From assembly GCA_026706735.1 (NCBI GenBank), contig JAPOYD010000119.1, positions 1 through 43,478 on the forward strand: a DNA stretch of 43,478 nt, written 5' to 3'. The translations under genes were made by a program, and so were the position numbers. Positions 16,411 through 24,680 of the stretch are shown here, piece by piece (the stretch's first letter is position 1; every line of letters begins with the position of its first letter). The stretch comes from Nitrospinota bacterium. Its GTDB lineage: Bacteria; UBA8248. The notes under the pieces were generated by a model. It had not been told where the DNA came from. It did not search any database and saw only the letters and a list, made by a program, of their open reading frames with translations.

Positions 16411-17021
16411 TCGCTCGTCTCCCCATCCTGGCGCGCCGCGAGGCTCTTGCGCTCCGGGTGCTGGCCCCGCCAGCGCTCGAAGAGGTTTTGCTCCAGCCCC
16501 AGGCACGTGAGCGTCTTGCCCACCACGTGATCGATGAGATCCTCCATCGTCTGCGGCCTGAAATAGAACCCGGGTGACGCGGGCAGGATGAAAACGCCCA
16601 TCAGGGCGAGTTTGTGCATATTTTCCAGGTGAATCGCCGAAAGCGGCATCTCGCGCGGCAGGAGGACGAGTTTTTTCTGCTCCTTGAGCATCACGTCCGC
16701 CGCGCGGCAGATGAGGTTGTCTCCCGTGCCGGTGGCGATCAGCCCCAGCGTCTTGAGCGAGCAAGGCGCTATCACCATCGCGTCGAAGCCTGCGCTCCCG
16801 CTCGCGGGCCGCGCCCCGATGTCGCTTTCGGGATGAACGACGCTCGCCCACGAAGAGAGCTTTGCGATGTCCACGTCCGTCTCATAAGTCAGGACGCGGA
16901 TGCCCGCCCTGGAAACCACGAGGTGGGTCTCCACTTCGGGGTACGCGTCGTGCAACACCTCCATGAGTCGCACGCCGTATATCGAGCCGGAAGCGCCCGT
17001 TACGCCCACCACCAGTTTCAT
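16407..17021 (-). CDS. ubiX: UbiX-family flavin prenyltransferase
   Basis: A 204-aa flavoprotein. Members attach a dimethylallyl group to FMN to make prenyl-FMN, the cofactor of UbiD decarboxylases. Conserved parts are GVTGASGSIYG (residues 6-16), APCSLKTLGLIATGTGDNL and its RAADVMLKE continuation, VLLPREMPLSAIHLENM, and ILPASPGFYFRPQT. The start MKLVVGVTG is preceded by AGGAG with good spacing; the longer frame upstream has no ribosome site. No ubiD is in the window, so prenyl-FMN may serve a UbiD elsewhere, or the protein may act as another HFCD-type flavin enzyme. It overlaps the next gene by 4 bp. Confidence 0.93.
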   Translation of the reverse strand: MKLVVGVTGASGSIYGVRLMEVLHDAYPEVETHLVVSRAGIRVLTYETDVDIAKLSSWASVVHPESDIGARPASGSAGFDAMVIAPCSLKTLGLIATGTGDNLICRAADVMLKEQKKLVLLPREMPLSAIHLENMHKLALMGVFILPASPGFYFRPQTMEDLIDHVVGKTLTCLGLEQNLFERWRGQHPERKSLAARQDGETSE

Positions 17022-17046
17022 CGGAAAACTCCTGTTGCAACCAAAC

Positions 17047-17937
17047 CTACAAGCGCGTCCTCGAAACCTTCTCGTAGTCACGATACAACAAGGTGAAATC
17101 TTTTTCGATCATCCCGCGCTTGACGGCTTTCTCGAGAAACTCGAGCGTGGCTTCTCCGTGCACCGTCTGCGCCCTGTGTTTCTTGCCCATCTGCACGGCC
17201 ATGCCGACGTCTTTTATCATGTTGTAGACGCGCGATTTGCCGTCCCATTTTTCAGACAAGATGTGGTTCGGGAAGCGGAACTGGCTCGCGTAGCTCCTTG
17301 CGTTCGAGACGTTGAACACGTCGATCATGTCTTCCACCCGGAGACCCACCCGCTCGGCGAGTTTCCCCCCTTCGCAGGTCGCCATGAAGATGGAGTGGCA
17401 GACCATGTTGTGGATCAGCTTCATGGCGTGGCCCGCGCCGCTCTCGCCCAGGTGGAAGAGGTTGTCGGCGATGGGAGTCAGGAAGCGCTTCGTGCGGCGG
17501 TATGCCCGCTCGTCCCCGCCTATCATGAGCGTCAGCGTGCCTGCCGCGGCGCCCGTGGCGCCTCCGCTCATACCGGCGTCGAGAAACGCCACGCCCTTCG
17601 CCTTCGCGCGGCGGGCGATTCTGCGGCTCACAGCGGGGTCCGAACTCGTGAAGTCATAGATCACCAGATTCTTTCGCGCGTTCGCCAGAACCCCGTTCTT
17701 TCCCTTGAGGGATTCCTCGATTTCAGGCGACCCCGGAACCACGAAGAAGATGATGCCCGCCTGTCCCGCCATCTCGCCCGGCTCCAGAATCTCCACGCCC
17801 CGTTTTCTCTCCCAGGGCTTACGTGCCTCGGGCGCCACGTCCCAGACCATCAGGGGGATCTTCGCCTTGTGCAGATTGCCTGCGACGCCGCGCCCCATGT
17901 TCCCCAGTCCCACCACGCCTACTTTCACTTGCGCCAT
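17047..17937 (-). CDS. Beta-hydroxyacid dehydrogenase (3-hydroxyisobutyrate dehydrogenase-like)
   Basis: A 296-aa NAD(P)-dependent enzyme of the 3-hydroxyisobutyrate/tartronate-semialdehyde reductase family. It has the Rossmann motif GVVGLGNMGRGVAGNL (residues 7-22), the substrate-binding segment FLDAGMSGGATGAAAGTL (about 118-135), and catalytic Lys173 in GAGHAMKLIHNM. The usual D-A-P-V-S-G-G is D-A-G-M-S-G-G here, a modest substrate-site change. AGGAGAGGAA precedes the ATG. It lies 27 bp downstream of the FAD oxidoreductase and 25 bp upstream of UbiX, inside one operon. Likely substrates are small 3-hydroxyacids or 2-hydroxy-3-oxo acids. Confidence 0.93.
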   Translation of the reverse strand: MAQVKVGVVGLGNMGRGVAGNLHKAKIPLMVWDVAPEARKPWERKRGVEILEPGEMAGQAGIIFFVVPGSPEIEESLKGKNGVLANARKNLVIYDFTSSDPAVSRRIARRAKAKGVAFLDAGMSGGATGAAAGTLTLMIGGDERAYRRTKRFLTPIADNLFHLGESGAGHAMKLIHNMVCHSIFMATCEGGKLAERVGLRVEDMIDVFNVSNARSYASQFRFPNHILSEKWDGKSRVYNMIKDVGMAVQMGKKHRAQTVHGEATLEFLEKAVKRGMIEKDFTLLYRDYEKVSRTRL

Positions 17938-17964
17938 ATCCTGGTTCCTCTCCTCTACCCGCGC

Positions 17965-19689
17965 CTATTCCCGGGCCGCTGCGGGCGTATATGTCTTGAG
18001 CGGGTCTTCATCGAACGCAATCCCGCCGTCTGCTCCGAGCGTGAGGCGCGTCACGAAACTGCAATCCGCCTCGTCTGTCTCGGGATAGTCCAGCCGGAAG
18101 TGCGCGCCCCGGCTCTCTTTCCTGTTCAGGGCGGCGGTGGCGAGGAGTTTCCCCAGAAGCGCCAGATTCCGGACCGAGAGCGCGCTTTCGAGTTCCTGGC
18201 CTTTCGTTTTCTCCGAGGTGCGCGCGCCGTCATCCAGCCGCATGCGGGGAATGTCCTCGTTCTCGATGCGCGCATATTCATCCAGTGCGTGCCGGCAGCC
18301 CTCGGCGTCCCGGATGGGGCCGAGCTTCTCGTGCGCGAGCATCCGGCAGCGCATGCGCACGTCCTTCTGCAGGGGGCCCTCTTCGCGATTGATGAGCGCT
18401 TCCAGCCAGGCGCGCTCCGCTTCGGGAATGCCGCCGAAAACCGCAGGCGCGTCGCGCCCGCTTTCTCGCACCTGCGCGGATACCGCCCTGCCCGCACGCC
18501 TGCCGTAGACGAGAGAGGCCGAAAGCGCTGAGCCGCCGATGCGGTTTCCGCCATGAATGCCGCCCCCCGTCTCGCCCGCGGCCCAAAGGCCCGGCACGCG
18601 CGTTTTTCCATTAACGTCAATTTCCAGCCCGCCGAGCCAGGTATGGCTGCCCGGGGCCACCTCGAGCGGCGTCTTGGTGATGTCGATGCCGCGCGAGAGG
18701 CACGTTTTATGCACGTGGGGAATCTGTTTCTGGATCGTCTCCATCGGGACCTTGGTGGCGTCCATGTAGATGCCGCCCGTTAGGCCCGCTCTTCCTGCGT
18801 GAATCTCCTTCGCCATGGCGAGGATGACCTCGCTGCGCGTGCTCTTCTCCGCCGTGTCGGGGAAATAGCGCTTCAGGAACGCCTCGCCCTCCTGGTTCAG
18901 GAAAATGGCGCCCGCGTTGATGAAGCCGGTGGGATGGGGCGCGAAGCCGAACAACTCCTCGGGCGCGCAGCACATGGCCTGAAAGTCGATCATCTCGACC
19001 CCCAGCAGAGAGGCGCCCGCCCGGAAACCCAGCACGTAGCCGTCGCCCGTCACCTGCGGCGGGTTGTCGTTCACGTAGAAAAGGCCGCTTCCGCCTCCCG
19101 TGGCCAGAATCACCTCGCGCGCGGCGTACACCATCAGGCACCCTCGCGAGTAGTCCACCCCCCACGCGCCGATAACGCGGCCCTCCTCCGTAATGAGGTC
19201 CACGATGGCCACATGGGGATGCTGGCCGATGCGGGCATCGCCCCTGAGCCTCTTCGAGAGCACCTTGGTGACCATGTTGCCCGTGGTGTCGTGGTGGTGC
19301 AGGGCGCGGGGATAGGTGTGGCTCGGGAACATCTTGAGGTCGAGGTCCCCCTTATCGTCCGTGATGAACTCCGCCCCCCACTCGCGCATGTCGCGCACGA
19401 CGTCGATGATGTCGTACACCCAGGTTCTCGCGAGTTCGGGGTCGATGAGTTCACCGCCGTATTTCAAAATTTCCTGCAGATGGAGCTCGGGGCTGTCGCC
19501 CGGCGCCATCGCCGCGGCGAACCCGCCCCGCGCCACGGTCGTCGTGCCGCTCGTGGCGCGGCCCTTGGTGGCCTGGATGACGCTCACGCCCGCCTGCGCA
19601 CACTCGAAGGCGGCCATCGTGCCCGCCGCACCCCCGCCCACGATCAACACGTCGGTCTCGTGGCGTTCCTCCGCGATGTTTCCCGCCAT
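17965..19689 (-). CDS. FAD-dependent fumarate reductase/succinate dehydrogenase-type flavoprotein
   Basis: A 574-aa flavoprotein of the SdhA/FrdA/aspartate-oxidase superfamily. It shows DVLIVGGGAAGTMAAFECAQ at the N-terminus, ATSGTTTVARGGFAAAM, HHHDTTGNM, APHPTGFINAGAIFLNQEG, GSHTWLGGLEID and LWAAGETGGGIHGGNRIGGS, followed by the C-terminal helical domain. No iron-sulfur or membrane-anchor subunit is encoded nearby, so it is probably a stand-alone soluble oxidoreductase rather than respiratory complex II. I start at the ATG at 19689 (AGGACGATTCAG upstream) rather than the TTG at 19710, which overlaps that site. It heads the operon running to the amidase. Confidence 0.92.
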   Translation of the reverse strand: MAGNIAEERHETDVLIVGGGAAGTMAAFECAQAGVSVIQATKGRATSGTTTVARGGFAAAMAPGDSPELHLQEILKYGGELIDPELARTWVYDIIDVVRDMREWGAEFITDDKGDLDLKMFPSHTYPRALHHHDTTGNMVTKVLSKRLRGDARIGQHPHVAIVDLITEEGRVIGAWGVDYSRGCLMVYAAREVILATGGGSGLFYVNDNPPQVTGDGYVLGFRAGASLLGVEMIDFQAMCCAPEELFGFAPHPTGFINAGAIFLNQEGEAFLKRYFPDTAEKSTRSEVILAMAKEIHAGRAGLTGGIYMDATKVPMETIQKQIPHVHKTCLSRGIDITKTPLEVAPGSHTWLGGLEIDVNGKTRVPGLWAAGETGGGIHGGNRIGGSALSASLVYGRRAGRAVSAQVRESGRDAPAVFGGIPEAERAWLEALINREEGPLQKDVRMRCRMLAHEKLGPIRDAEGCRHALDEYARIENEDIPRMRLDDGARTSEKTKGQELESALSVRNLALLGKLLATAALNRKESRGAHFRLDYPETDEADCSFVTRLTLGADGGIAFDEDPLKTYTPAAARE

Positions 19690-20038
19690 CTGAATCGTCC
19701 TTTCGCGCAAACGGATTGAGAAGAATCAAGATTTACGGGCGCATCTTAAAACATTTGAGGGCAAAAGACTCCCCGCGTTGGGGTTGTTGAAAAAGTCCCT
19801 CTGAGGAGAGGGATTAGGGGGGTGTAGGGGACGCATATATGCGTCCCGGCCTTTTTTCGCCGCCCGTTATGGGCCGCATGTATGCGGCCCCTACACTCCG
19901 CCCTCGTTCTTTCGGGCCGTTCGGCGCACACATCGGTCCGCACCTACAAAATGTCGCGTTCGATGCGAGGTGTTTGCCTCCGCCGTCATTTCGAGCGAGG
20001 AAGACTTTTTCAACGAACCCGCCAGGGAGCGCCCCGAC
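19690..20038. repeat. Intergenic region with MITE-like element (about 19781-20020)
   Basis: 349 bp without a gene. The sequence GGGTTGTTGAAAAAGTC (19781-19797) reappears inverted, with one inserted base, at the other end (GACTTTTTCAACGAACCC, 20003-20020), so about 240 bp are bounded by imperfect terminal inverted repeats. Inside are two hairpins: the perfect 20-bp palindrome at 19828-19847 and GGGCCGCAT/ATGCGGCCC at 19871-19890, flanked by GTAGGG and CCCTAC. There is no transposase. Its right end abuts the stop of the UPF0261 gene. Confidence 0.75.
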
Positions 20039-21286
20039 TTATCCGCCCCGCGCGAGCATCCCGATCATCTTGTCCGCGCAGGCATCGGCGAAAGCCGGGT
20101 CGTTGATGTGCATATCGAGCGCGATGATCTCCCCCGTCTTGAGATTCTCCGCGAGCGAGGATGCAAAGGCGGCGTCCACCTCGGGCTGGCGCCAATCGGC
20201 TACCTCGCGTCCTTCCAAATCGTGTGCTCTCCGCTTCGTGTGTTCGCTGTAGCCTCTCGTGGGTATCAGAACCGAGAGAGGCCCCCTGGCGCGGTTGAGC
20301 TTTTCCGCCATCAGGACGCCCAGGGCCTCGAACTCCTCCCTGTTCGTACGCATGAGAAGGTTCTGGGCGTTGTACTGGAAGAACGCTCTCCCCCGATATT
20401 TCCCGGGCACCTGCCCTGTCCAGAAATTCGCGTGATCGAGCGCGCCGGGCGCCACGACCTGGGGAATGCCGGCGGCGCCCGCCGCCTCGAGCCTGCCCGC
20501 GCCCGCGCTGTAGACGCCGTCCACGAGCAGGTCCGTAAGTTCATGCGTGGTGACGTCCACTACGCCGGCCAGCTCGCCCAGCCCGGCCAGGGATTCGAGC
20601 GCGCGGCCGCCGGGACCCGAAGCGTGAAAGAATATGACCTCATAGCCCGCCTCCGTGAGCCGCCGCTCCACCTGCTCGACGCACGCCGCCGTGCCTCCGA
20701 AAGAAGACACCCCGATGAGGGGCGGAGAGTCGCCGCCCTCATCTTTCGACATGCCCTCTCGCTTCACCATACCCGCAAGGGCGAGGGCGGCGTTCGTCAG
20801 CACGCCGCGCGTGATGCGGTTCAGGGAGAAGTCGCCGATGGCGGGGAACATCATGATGTCGCTCTCGGCCACGTACCACTGCACGGCCGCGGTGGCGGCG
20901 ACGACGCTCACCATCACCTTGGGCGCGAGGGGCGGCAGCGCGCGCATGATGGCGCAGGCCATCGAGGTGCCGTTCGCCCCGCCGAGGCCGACCGCGCCGT
21001 GTATCTCACTTTCCTGAAATTTTTCGACCACAACCCGCCTGCCGCCTTCCATCATGATCTCCGAGGCGGCGTTTCTCTCCATCCCGGCCAGCTCTTCCCA
21101 ACTCCGTCCCGCAGCGGCGGCTACTTCCTCGCCACTGATGTCCGAGCCGCCCGCTTCATGCGGCTTGCAGGACAAATCCACCAGAAGGGGACGCACGCCC
21201 GCTTCTGAGAGCGCATCCGCCAGAAAGCGCGCCTCCGCGCCCTTGCTGTCCATCGTCACCAGTATGGCTGCACCCGGATTCGACAT
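20039..21286 (-). CDS. UPF0261 / Tm-1-like ATP-binding domain protein
   Basis: A 415-aa protein of the UPF0261 family, related to the ATP-binding N-terminal part of plant Tm-1. Conserved segments are AAILVTMDSKGAEARFLADA, GAVGLGGANGTSMACAIMRALP, KVMVSVVAATAAVQWYVAES and FPAIGDFSLNRITRGVL. The reaction of bacterial members is unknown. The start MSNPGAAILVTMDSKG is placed after TAAGGGAAAA; an in-frame extension of 37 codons upstream is unrelated to the family and overlaps the preceding gene's end. It follows the TIM-barrel gene with 58 bp between; this pair is a known conserved neighbourhood, matching the two-domain fusion in plant Tm-1. Confidence 0.9.
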   Translation of the reverse strand: MSNPGAAILVTMDSKGAEARFLADALSEAGVRPLLVDLSCKPHEAGGSDISGEEVAAAAGRSWEELAGMERNAASEIMMEGGRRVVVEKFQESEIHGAVGLGGANGTSMACAIMRALPPLAPKVMVSVVAATAAVQWYVAESDIMMFPAIGDFSLNRITRGVLTNAALALAGMVKREGMSKDEGGDSPPLIGVSSFGGTAACVEQVERRLTEAGYEVIFFHASGPGGRALESLAGLGELAGVVDVTTHELTDLLVDGVYSAGAGRLEAAGAAGIPQVVAPGALDHANFWTGQVPGKYRGRAFFQYNAQNLLMRTNREEFEALGVLMAEKLNRARGPLSVLIPTRGYSEHTKRRAHDLEGREVADWRQPEVDAAFASSLAENLKTGEIIALDMHINDPAFADACADKMIGMLARGG

Positions 21287-21344
21287 TTTTCCCTTACCCG
21301 ATAAGTTGCTTATCCAAAGATTAGGCGAAAAGACGGCCTCGCAT

Positions 21345-22181
21345 CTATTTCCGCAAGCGCACAGATTTGAAACCCTGCGCCGCCCTGGGCACGGCATCCT
21401 CCACCGGAAAGCGCTCGGCGGAGGAACCGCCCACGTAACCGTCGAAGCGGCTCTCCAAGTCGAGAAGCCTCTCGAAGTCGGCGGGCGTCTCTATCGCGCC
21501 CCCATGACAGGTGAAGATTCTCTCTTCGTATTCCGGCAGAAGAGCGTCGAAGAGGGCCGCCGCCCTCTGGGCCGCCTCATCGAGCGGCATCACCGTCTTG
21601 GAACCAATGGAGCCGCCCGAGCTGTTCCCGAAGTGGATGATGATGTTGTCCACGCCCGCTTCCGCCATGGCGAGGGCCTCATCCGGCGTAGTCGTGAACG
21701 CTTTGGTGAACATCCCCTTGCCGCTCGCGTATCCCAGAACGTCGACTTCTTTCGAAAAACCCATGCCGGTTTCTTCCAGGTCTTTTCTGAAATTCCCGTC
21801 AATAAGAGCGACGGTGGGGCAGTTCATCACCCCGTGGAAGCCGGCGGCCTGGATTTTGTCGACGAACCTGAACATGTCCCTTGTGGGGTCCGCGCCCAGC
21901 AGGCCCGCGATGACGGGGCATTCCCTCACCACGTTCAGGATGGAGCGCTCGCCCAGCTCGAGCGTGATGGCGTTCGCGTCCCCGATGGGCAGATAGCCCG
22001 CCATTGAACTCAGGCCCTGCATCCGGTAGTAGGCGAGATTGAAGGTGGTGATGAGGTCCGCTCCGCCTCGCGCGGCGAATTTCGCTGTGATACCGCTTCC
22101 GCACAGCGCGTCGTAGACGGCGCGTCCCGCGTCTCTCTCGGCCCGCAGGCGGGCGACGATCTCATCCCGGGATATTCCCAT
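21345..22181 (-). CDS. TIM-barrel phosphoenolpyruvate-hydrolase-like protein (Tm-1 C-terminal-type)
   Basis: A 278-aa TIM-barrel protein of the family that forms the second domain of Tm-1-like proteins. It begins MGISRDEIVARLRAERDAGR and contains CGSGITAKFAARGGADLITTF, LGADPTRDMFRFVDKIQAAG and GVMNCPTVALIDGNFRKDLE, and ends in GGSSAERFPVEDAVPRAAQG. I use the ATG at 22181, preceded by GGAGG, rather than an upstream TTG at 22199 that overlaps this site. It is co-transcribed with the UPF0261 gene. The family is annotated as phosphoenolpyruvate hydrolase-like, but the reaction is not firmly established. Confidence 0.9.
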   Translation of the reverse strand: MGISRDEIVARLRAERDAGRAVYDALCGSGITAKFAARGGADLITTFNLAYYRMQGLSSMAGYLPIGDANAITLELGERSILNVVRECPVIAGLLGADPTRDMFRFVDKIQAAGFHGVMNCPTVALIDGNFRKDLEETGMGFSKEVDVLGYASGKGMFTKAFTTTPDEALAMAEAGVDNIIIHFGNSSGGSIGSKTVMPLDEAAQRAAALFDALLPEYEERIFTCHGGAIETPADFERLLDLESRFDGYVGGSSAERFPVEDAVPRAAQGFKSVRLRK

Positions 22182-22240
22182 AACAATATTAGCCTCCAAA
22201 TATCAATAGTTTGCCTGTTATTTTCGAGAGGTTACTCAAC

Positions 22241-22268
22241 ATTTTACCACATAAGCGCTTATGAAAAA
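22241..22268 (-). promoter_or_regulatory. Candidate promoter and operator for the TIM-barrel/UPF0261 operon
   Basis: On the minus strand TTTTTC (22263-22268) and TAAAAT (22241-22246) are 16 bp apart, a plausible sigma-70 promoter. A perfect 14-bp palindrome CATAAGCGCTTATG (22250-22263) fills the spacer and touches the -35, where a repressor could bind. The TIM-barrel start lies about 60 bp downstream. Confidence 0.4.
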
Positions 22269-22400
22269 GCGGCTATCTCGCGCCTGAGACATTTTAGGCT
22301 TGATATCATGTCCGCTTTTGTGTGAAAATGTCGAACAGAAAGGGCAGGCGGCTTGCGGCTTATCGCCTTCAAAATCATATTGTTCCAAGGGAAAGTTCCA

Positions 22401-22458
22401 GTGGTCCCGTCCGCCCGAGCCGCTCCGCCCCGATTGGGGTGGAGCGGCACGGGACCAC
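22401..22458. terminator. Long imperfect hairpin behind the Bat-like locus
   Basis: GTGGTCCCGT (22401-22410) pairs with ACGGGACCAC (22449-22458), GCCGCTCC (22419-22426) with GGAGCGGC (22441-22448), and CCCC with GGGG near the tip. It lies about 65 bp downstream of the last Bat-like gene, but no T-run follows on either strand. It could be a transcript 3'-end structure or a REP-like element. Confidence 0.5.
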
Positions 22459-22523
22459 GCAAGTCAATCAAGAGTCATGATTCGAGTCGGGGAAGCGAAA
22501 TCACGGAAAATCCCCGGCACCCT

Positions 22524-24656
22524 TCAGGTCCTGTCCGCCAGGAACGCCTCGGCGACGAATATCCCTCCCAGTGCGAGAAACAAAAGCGCGCCCAGGTCGA
22601 TGAGACTTAGGATAGAGCGCAACGGGTCCGAGTCGTCCGCGGGCAAATCGCGCACGTCGACTTTCTCGAGTTTCTCCCTGAGCGTGCTCATCTCCACGGG
22701 AGAAATGTTCGCTTCCGATGCGGGCGCGTTCACGGCCACGAAATGTTTTTCATCGGGCGTGAGCACGCGATAGAAACCCGCGCGGTAGGCATCCCGGTAG
22801 TAGGCGACGGCTCCGGCGCTTCCCGCTTTGCCCAGCCTGAGCCCATCGGCGGGCGCGGCTTCCGGGCCGGGCGTTTTCTCCATGAATTGAAGCGCACGTT
22901 CTTCCTGTGCCGGTCCGCTTATCTGTATCGCCTCCCCGACCCGCCGGATGGGCGCTCTGATTTCGAATGCGTCGCCTGCGTCCGCGGATGAGGAAACGCC
23001 CTTTCTGGTGCCTCCCAGAAAATCGGAAATCCCCCTGATGAGCGGAACGAAAACGGGCCGCACGGCGAGGTCCGTCCAGTCCCGATCACACGTGGAGCCC
23101 CATACCATTACCTGCCCCGAGCCGACCGAGCCGACCACCAGGAGGGGCGTGCCGTCGGGAAGTTCCAGCAAGGCCCGTCCGCCTCTCGCCGGCTGGAGCG
23201 GCGTAACCCGCGCCAGGCGCAAGGCGGAGAAAAAGCGCCCCCCGTACGCCCCCAGCAAAGAGAACGCCGGGTGCGCCTCCTCGCCCTGCGCGATCTTGAG
23301 GCTCTGGGAGGGGCGCAGCGTCACGGGCTCTCCCGGCGTGGCCGGAAGCCAGCCGAGCCCTGCAGCCTCCTCGCTCGACAATTCGCCCGTGGCCCAGAGA
23401 AGTCCGCCGCCCTTTTCGACGAAACTCCTCAAGCCCTGCTCCCCCCGTTCGGGCCAGCGGCCCACGTTGCAGGCGATGACGTAGTCATACTCATCCCACA
23501 GCACGCTGCCCAGTTCATAAGACGCCACGACGTGCGTCAACACCGGGGATTCACCGCCCAGAGGGGCCGCACTCAGGGCGTTGACCATGAAAAAGGTTTC
23601 ACTGTCCTGGAGCCCGCGCTTCGGGTCCCCGTCGATCACCAGCGCGCGCAAGCGCTTCCCGATGCCCGCCGCGAAGTAGAACCGGTTCGTCGCCGAAAGG
23701 TTGTCCTTCGGCAACTCGATGCGTCCGTTGAGCACGCCCTTTTCCGGGGCATTCACCCGAAAACTCACAGGACTCGCTCCGTTCGGCTCCACGTCCACTT
23801 CGATCGTTTCCCGCAGTTCTTCGCCCACGAACAACTGCACGGACACTTTGGATTTTTTTTCCTCTCCCCGGTTGAAAACGCGCGCGCCGATGGTGAAGGA
23901 AAACCCCGCCTTCGGTGGCCAGGGCTTCATCTTCACATCCCGGAGGCTCAGATCCTCCACTCCCGCCTCGGGGGCCACGCGCACGAATTGCAGATGAACA
24001 TGCGGGTTCCATTGCTTGAGATTGCGAATCTGAAACGACTCCCAATCCCCCTTGGCGAAATCGCTGAAAACGACGATGTTTCTCCGCCCCGCCTGGGGCG
24101 ACGCGTTCTCGAGCGCATGCTGTACGACGCGGGCGGGCGCACCCCCGGCGTCTGTCTGGCGGACCCTCTCAAGGGCGGCGAGAGCCTCCTTGCGCTGCAA
24201 ATCTTTCAGGGCCGCGGCGGCCGGTTCTCCGGCGGTCACCGTGATGCTCATGCGATCCGCATCGGACATGTCCTCGATCATCCGCCTCGCGGCGCGTTTG
24301 GCCACGTCGAAACGGCTCCCCTTTTCCGTCTCAAACGCCATGCTCGCCGAGTTGTCGATCACGGCGACCGTGTGGACGGGAAACCATCCACCGGCCGACA
24401 TGCCGCCCTCGGTCTCGAGGAGAGGGCGCGACGCCAGGAAGATGATGATCCCGACGGCGCACACGCGGAGAAAAAGGAGTATCCAGTTTCTGAGCCTGCT
24501 GCGGTTCGTGATGCGGCGCTGCGTTCTGAGCAGGAACTCGAAGGTGGGGAGACGATATCTGCGGACGAGGCGCCTGCGCAGCAGGTGAATCAGGATGGGG
24601 AGAAAAACGAGTCCCATCCCCCAGAGAAGCGCTGCGTGCAAGAATTGAAAACTCAA
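22524..24656 (-). CDS. BatA-type membrane protein with von Willebrand factor A domain
   Basis: A 710-aa inner-membrane protein. It has an N-terminal BatA domain with two membrane segments (about residues 8-25 and 58-78) around the basic LLRRRLVRRYRLPTFEFLLR. A VWA domain follows with the MIDAS start AVIDNSASM (near residue 100). The middle is a large extracytoplasmic region that includes a glutamine-amidotransferase-like segment (YVIACNVGRWPERGEQGLRS). A C-terminal membrane helix (ILSLIDLGALLFLALGGIFV) ends it. The start is TTG at 24656 after GGGGAGACTGG. It is the last gene of the MoxR-DUF58-BatA set. Bat proteins are linked to aerotolerance and envelope stress; the exact role here is unknown. 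Confidence 0.88.
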   Translation of the reverse strand: MSFQFLHAALLWGMGLVFLPILIHLLRRRLVRRYRLPTFEFLLRTQRRITNRSRLRNWILLFLRVCAVGIIIFLASRPLLETEGGMSAGGWFPVHTVAVIDNSASMAFETEKGSRFDVAKRAARRMIEDMSDADRMSITVTAGEPAAAALKDLQRKEALAALERVRQTDAGGAPARVVQHALENASPQAGRRNIVVFSDFAKGDWESFQIRNLKQWNPHVHLQFVRVAPEAGVEDLSLRDVKMKPWPPKAGFSFTIGARVFNRGEEKKSKVSVQLFVGEELRETIEVDVEPNGASPVSFRVNAPEKGVLNGRIELPKDNLSATNRFYFAAGIGKRLRALVIDGDPKRGLQDSETFFMVNALSAAPLGGESPVLTHVVASYELGSVLWDEYDYVIACNVGRWPERGEQGLRSFVEKGGGLLWATGELSSEEAAGLGWLPATPGEPVTLRPSQSLKIAQGEEAHPAFSLLGAYGGRFFSALRLARVTPLQPARGGRALLELPDGTPLLVVGSVGSGQVMVWGSTCDRDWTDLAVRPVFVPLIRGISDFLGGTRKGVSSSADAGDAFEIRAPIRRVGEAIQISGPAQEERALQFMEKTPGPEAAPADGLRLGKAGSAGAVAYYRDAYRAGFYRVLTPDEKHFVAVNAPASEANISPVEMSTLREKLEKVDVRDLPADDSDPLRSILSLIDLGALLFLALGGIFVAEAFLADRT

Positions 24657-24680
24657 GTTCCAGTCTCCCCGGGCGCCCCG

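Larger units (their letters stand above)
22182..22523. other. Intergenic region between Bat-like locus and Tm-1-like operon
   Basis: 342 bp without a supported gene. Its left part is AT-rich and contains a candidate promoter with a palindrome (22241-22268). Its right part contains a long hairpin (22401-22458) behind the last gene of the Bat-like locus. Confidence 0.6.

Noticed and set aside
16216-16851. A 211-codon frame spanning UbiX and the small gene
   Set aside because: Only the last 64 codons (from the ATG at 16410) look real. The rest is an out-of-frame shadow of UbiX.
20039-21397. Longer N-terminus for the UPF0261 protein
   Set aside because: The first 37 codons overlap the end of the TIM-barrel gene, are unlike the family, and have no ribosome site. 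The ATG at 21286 does.
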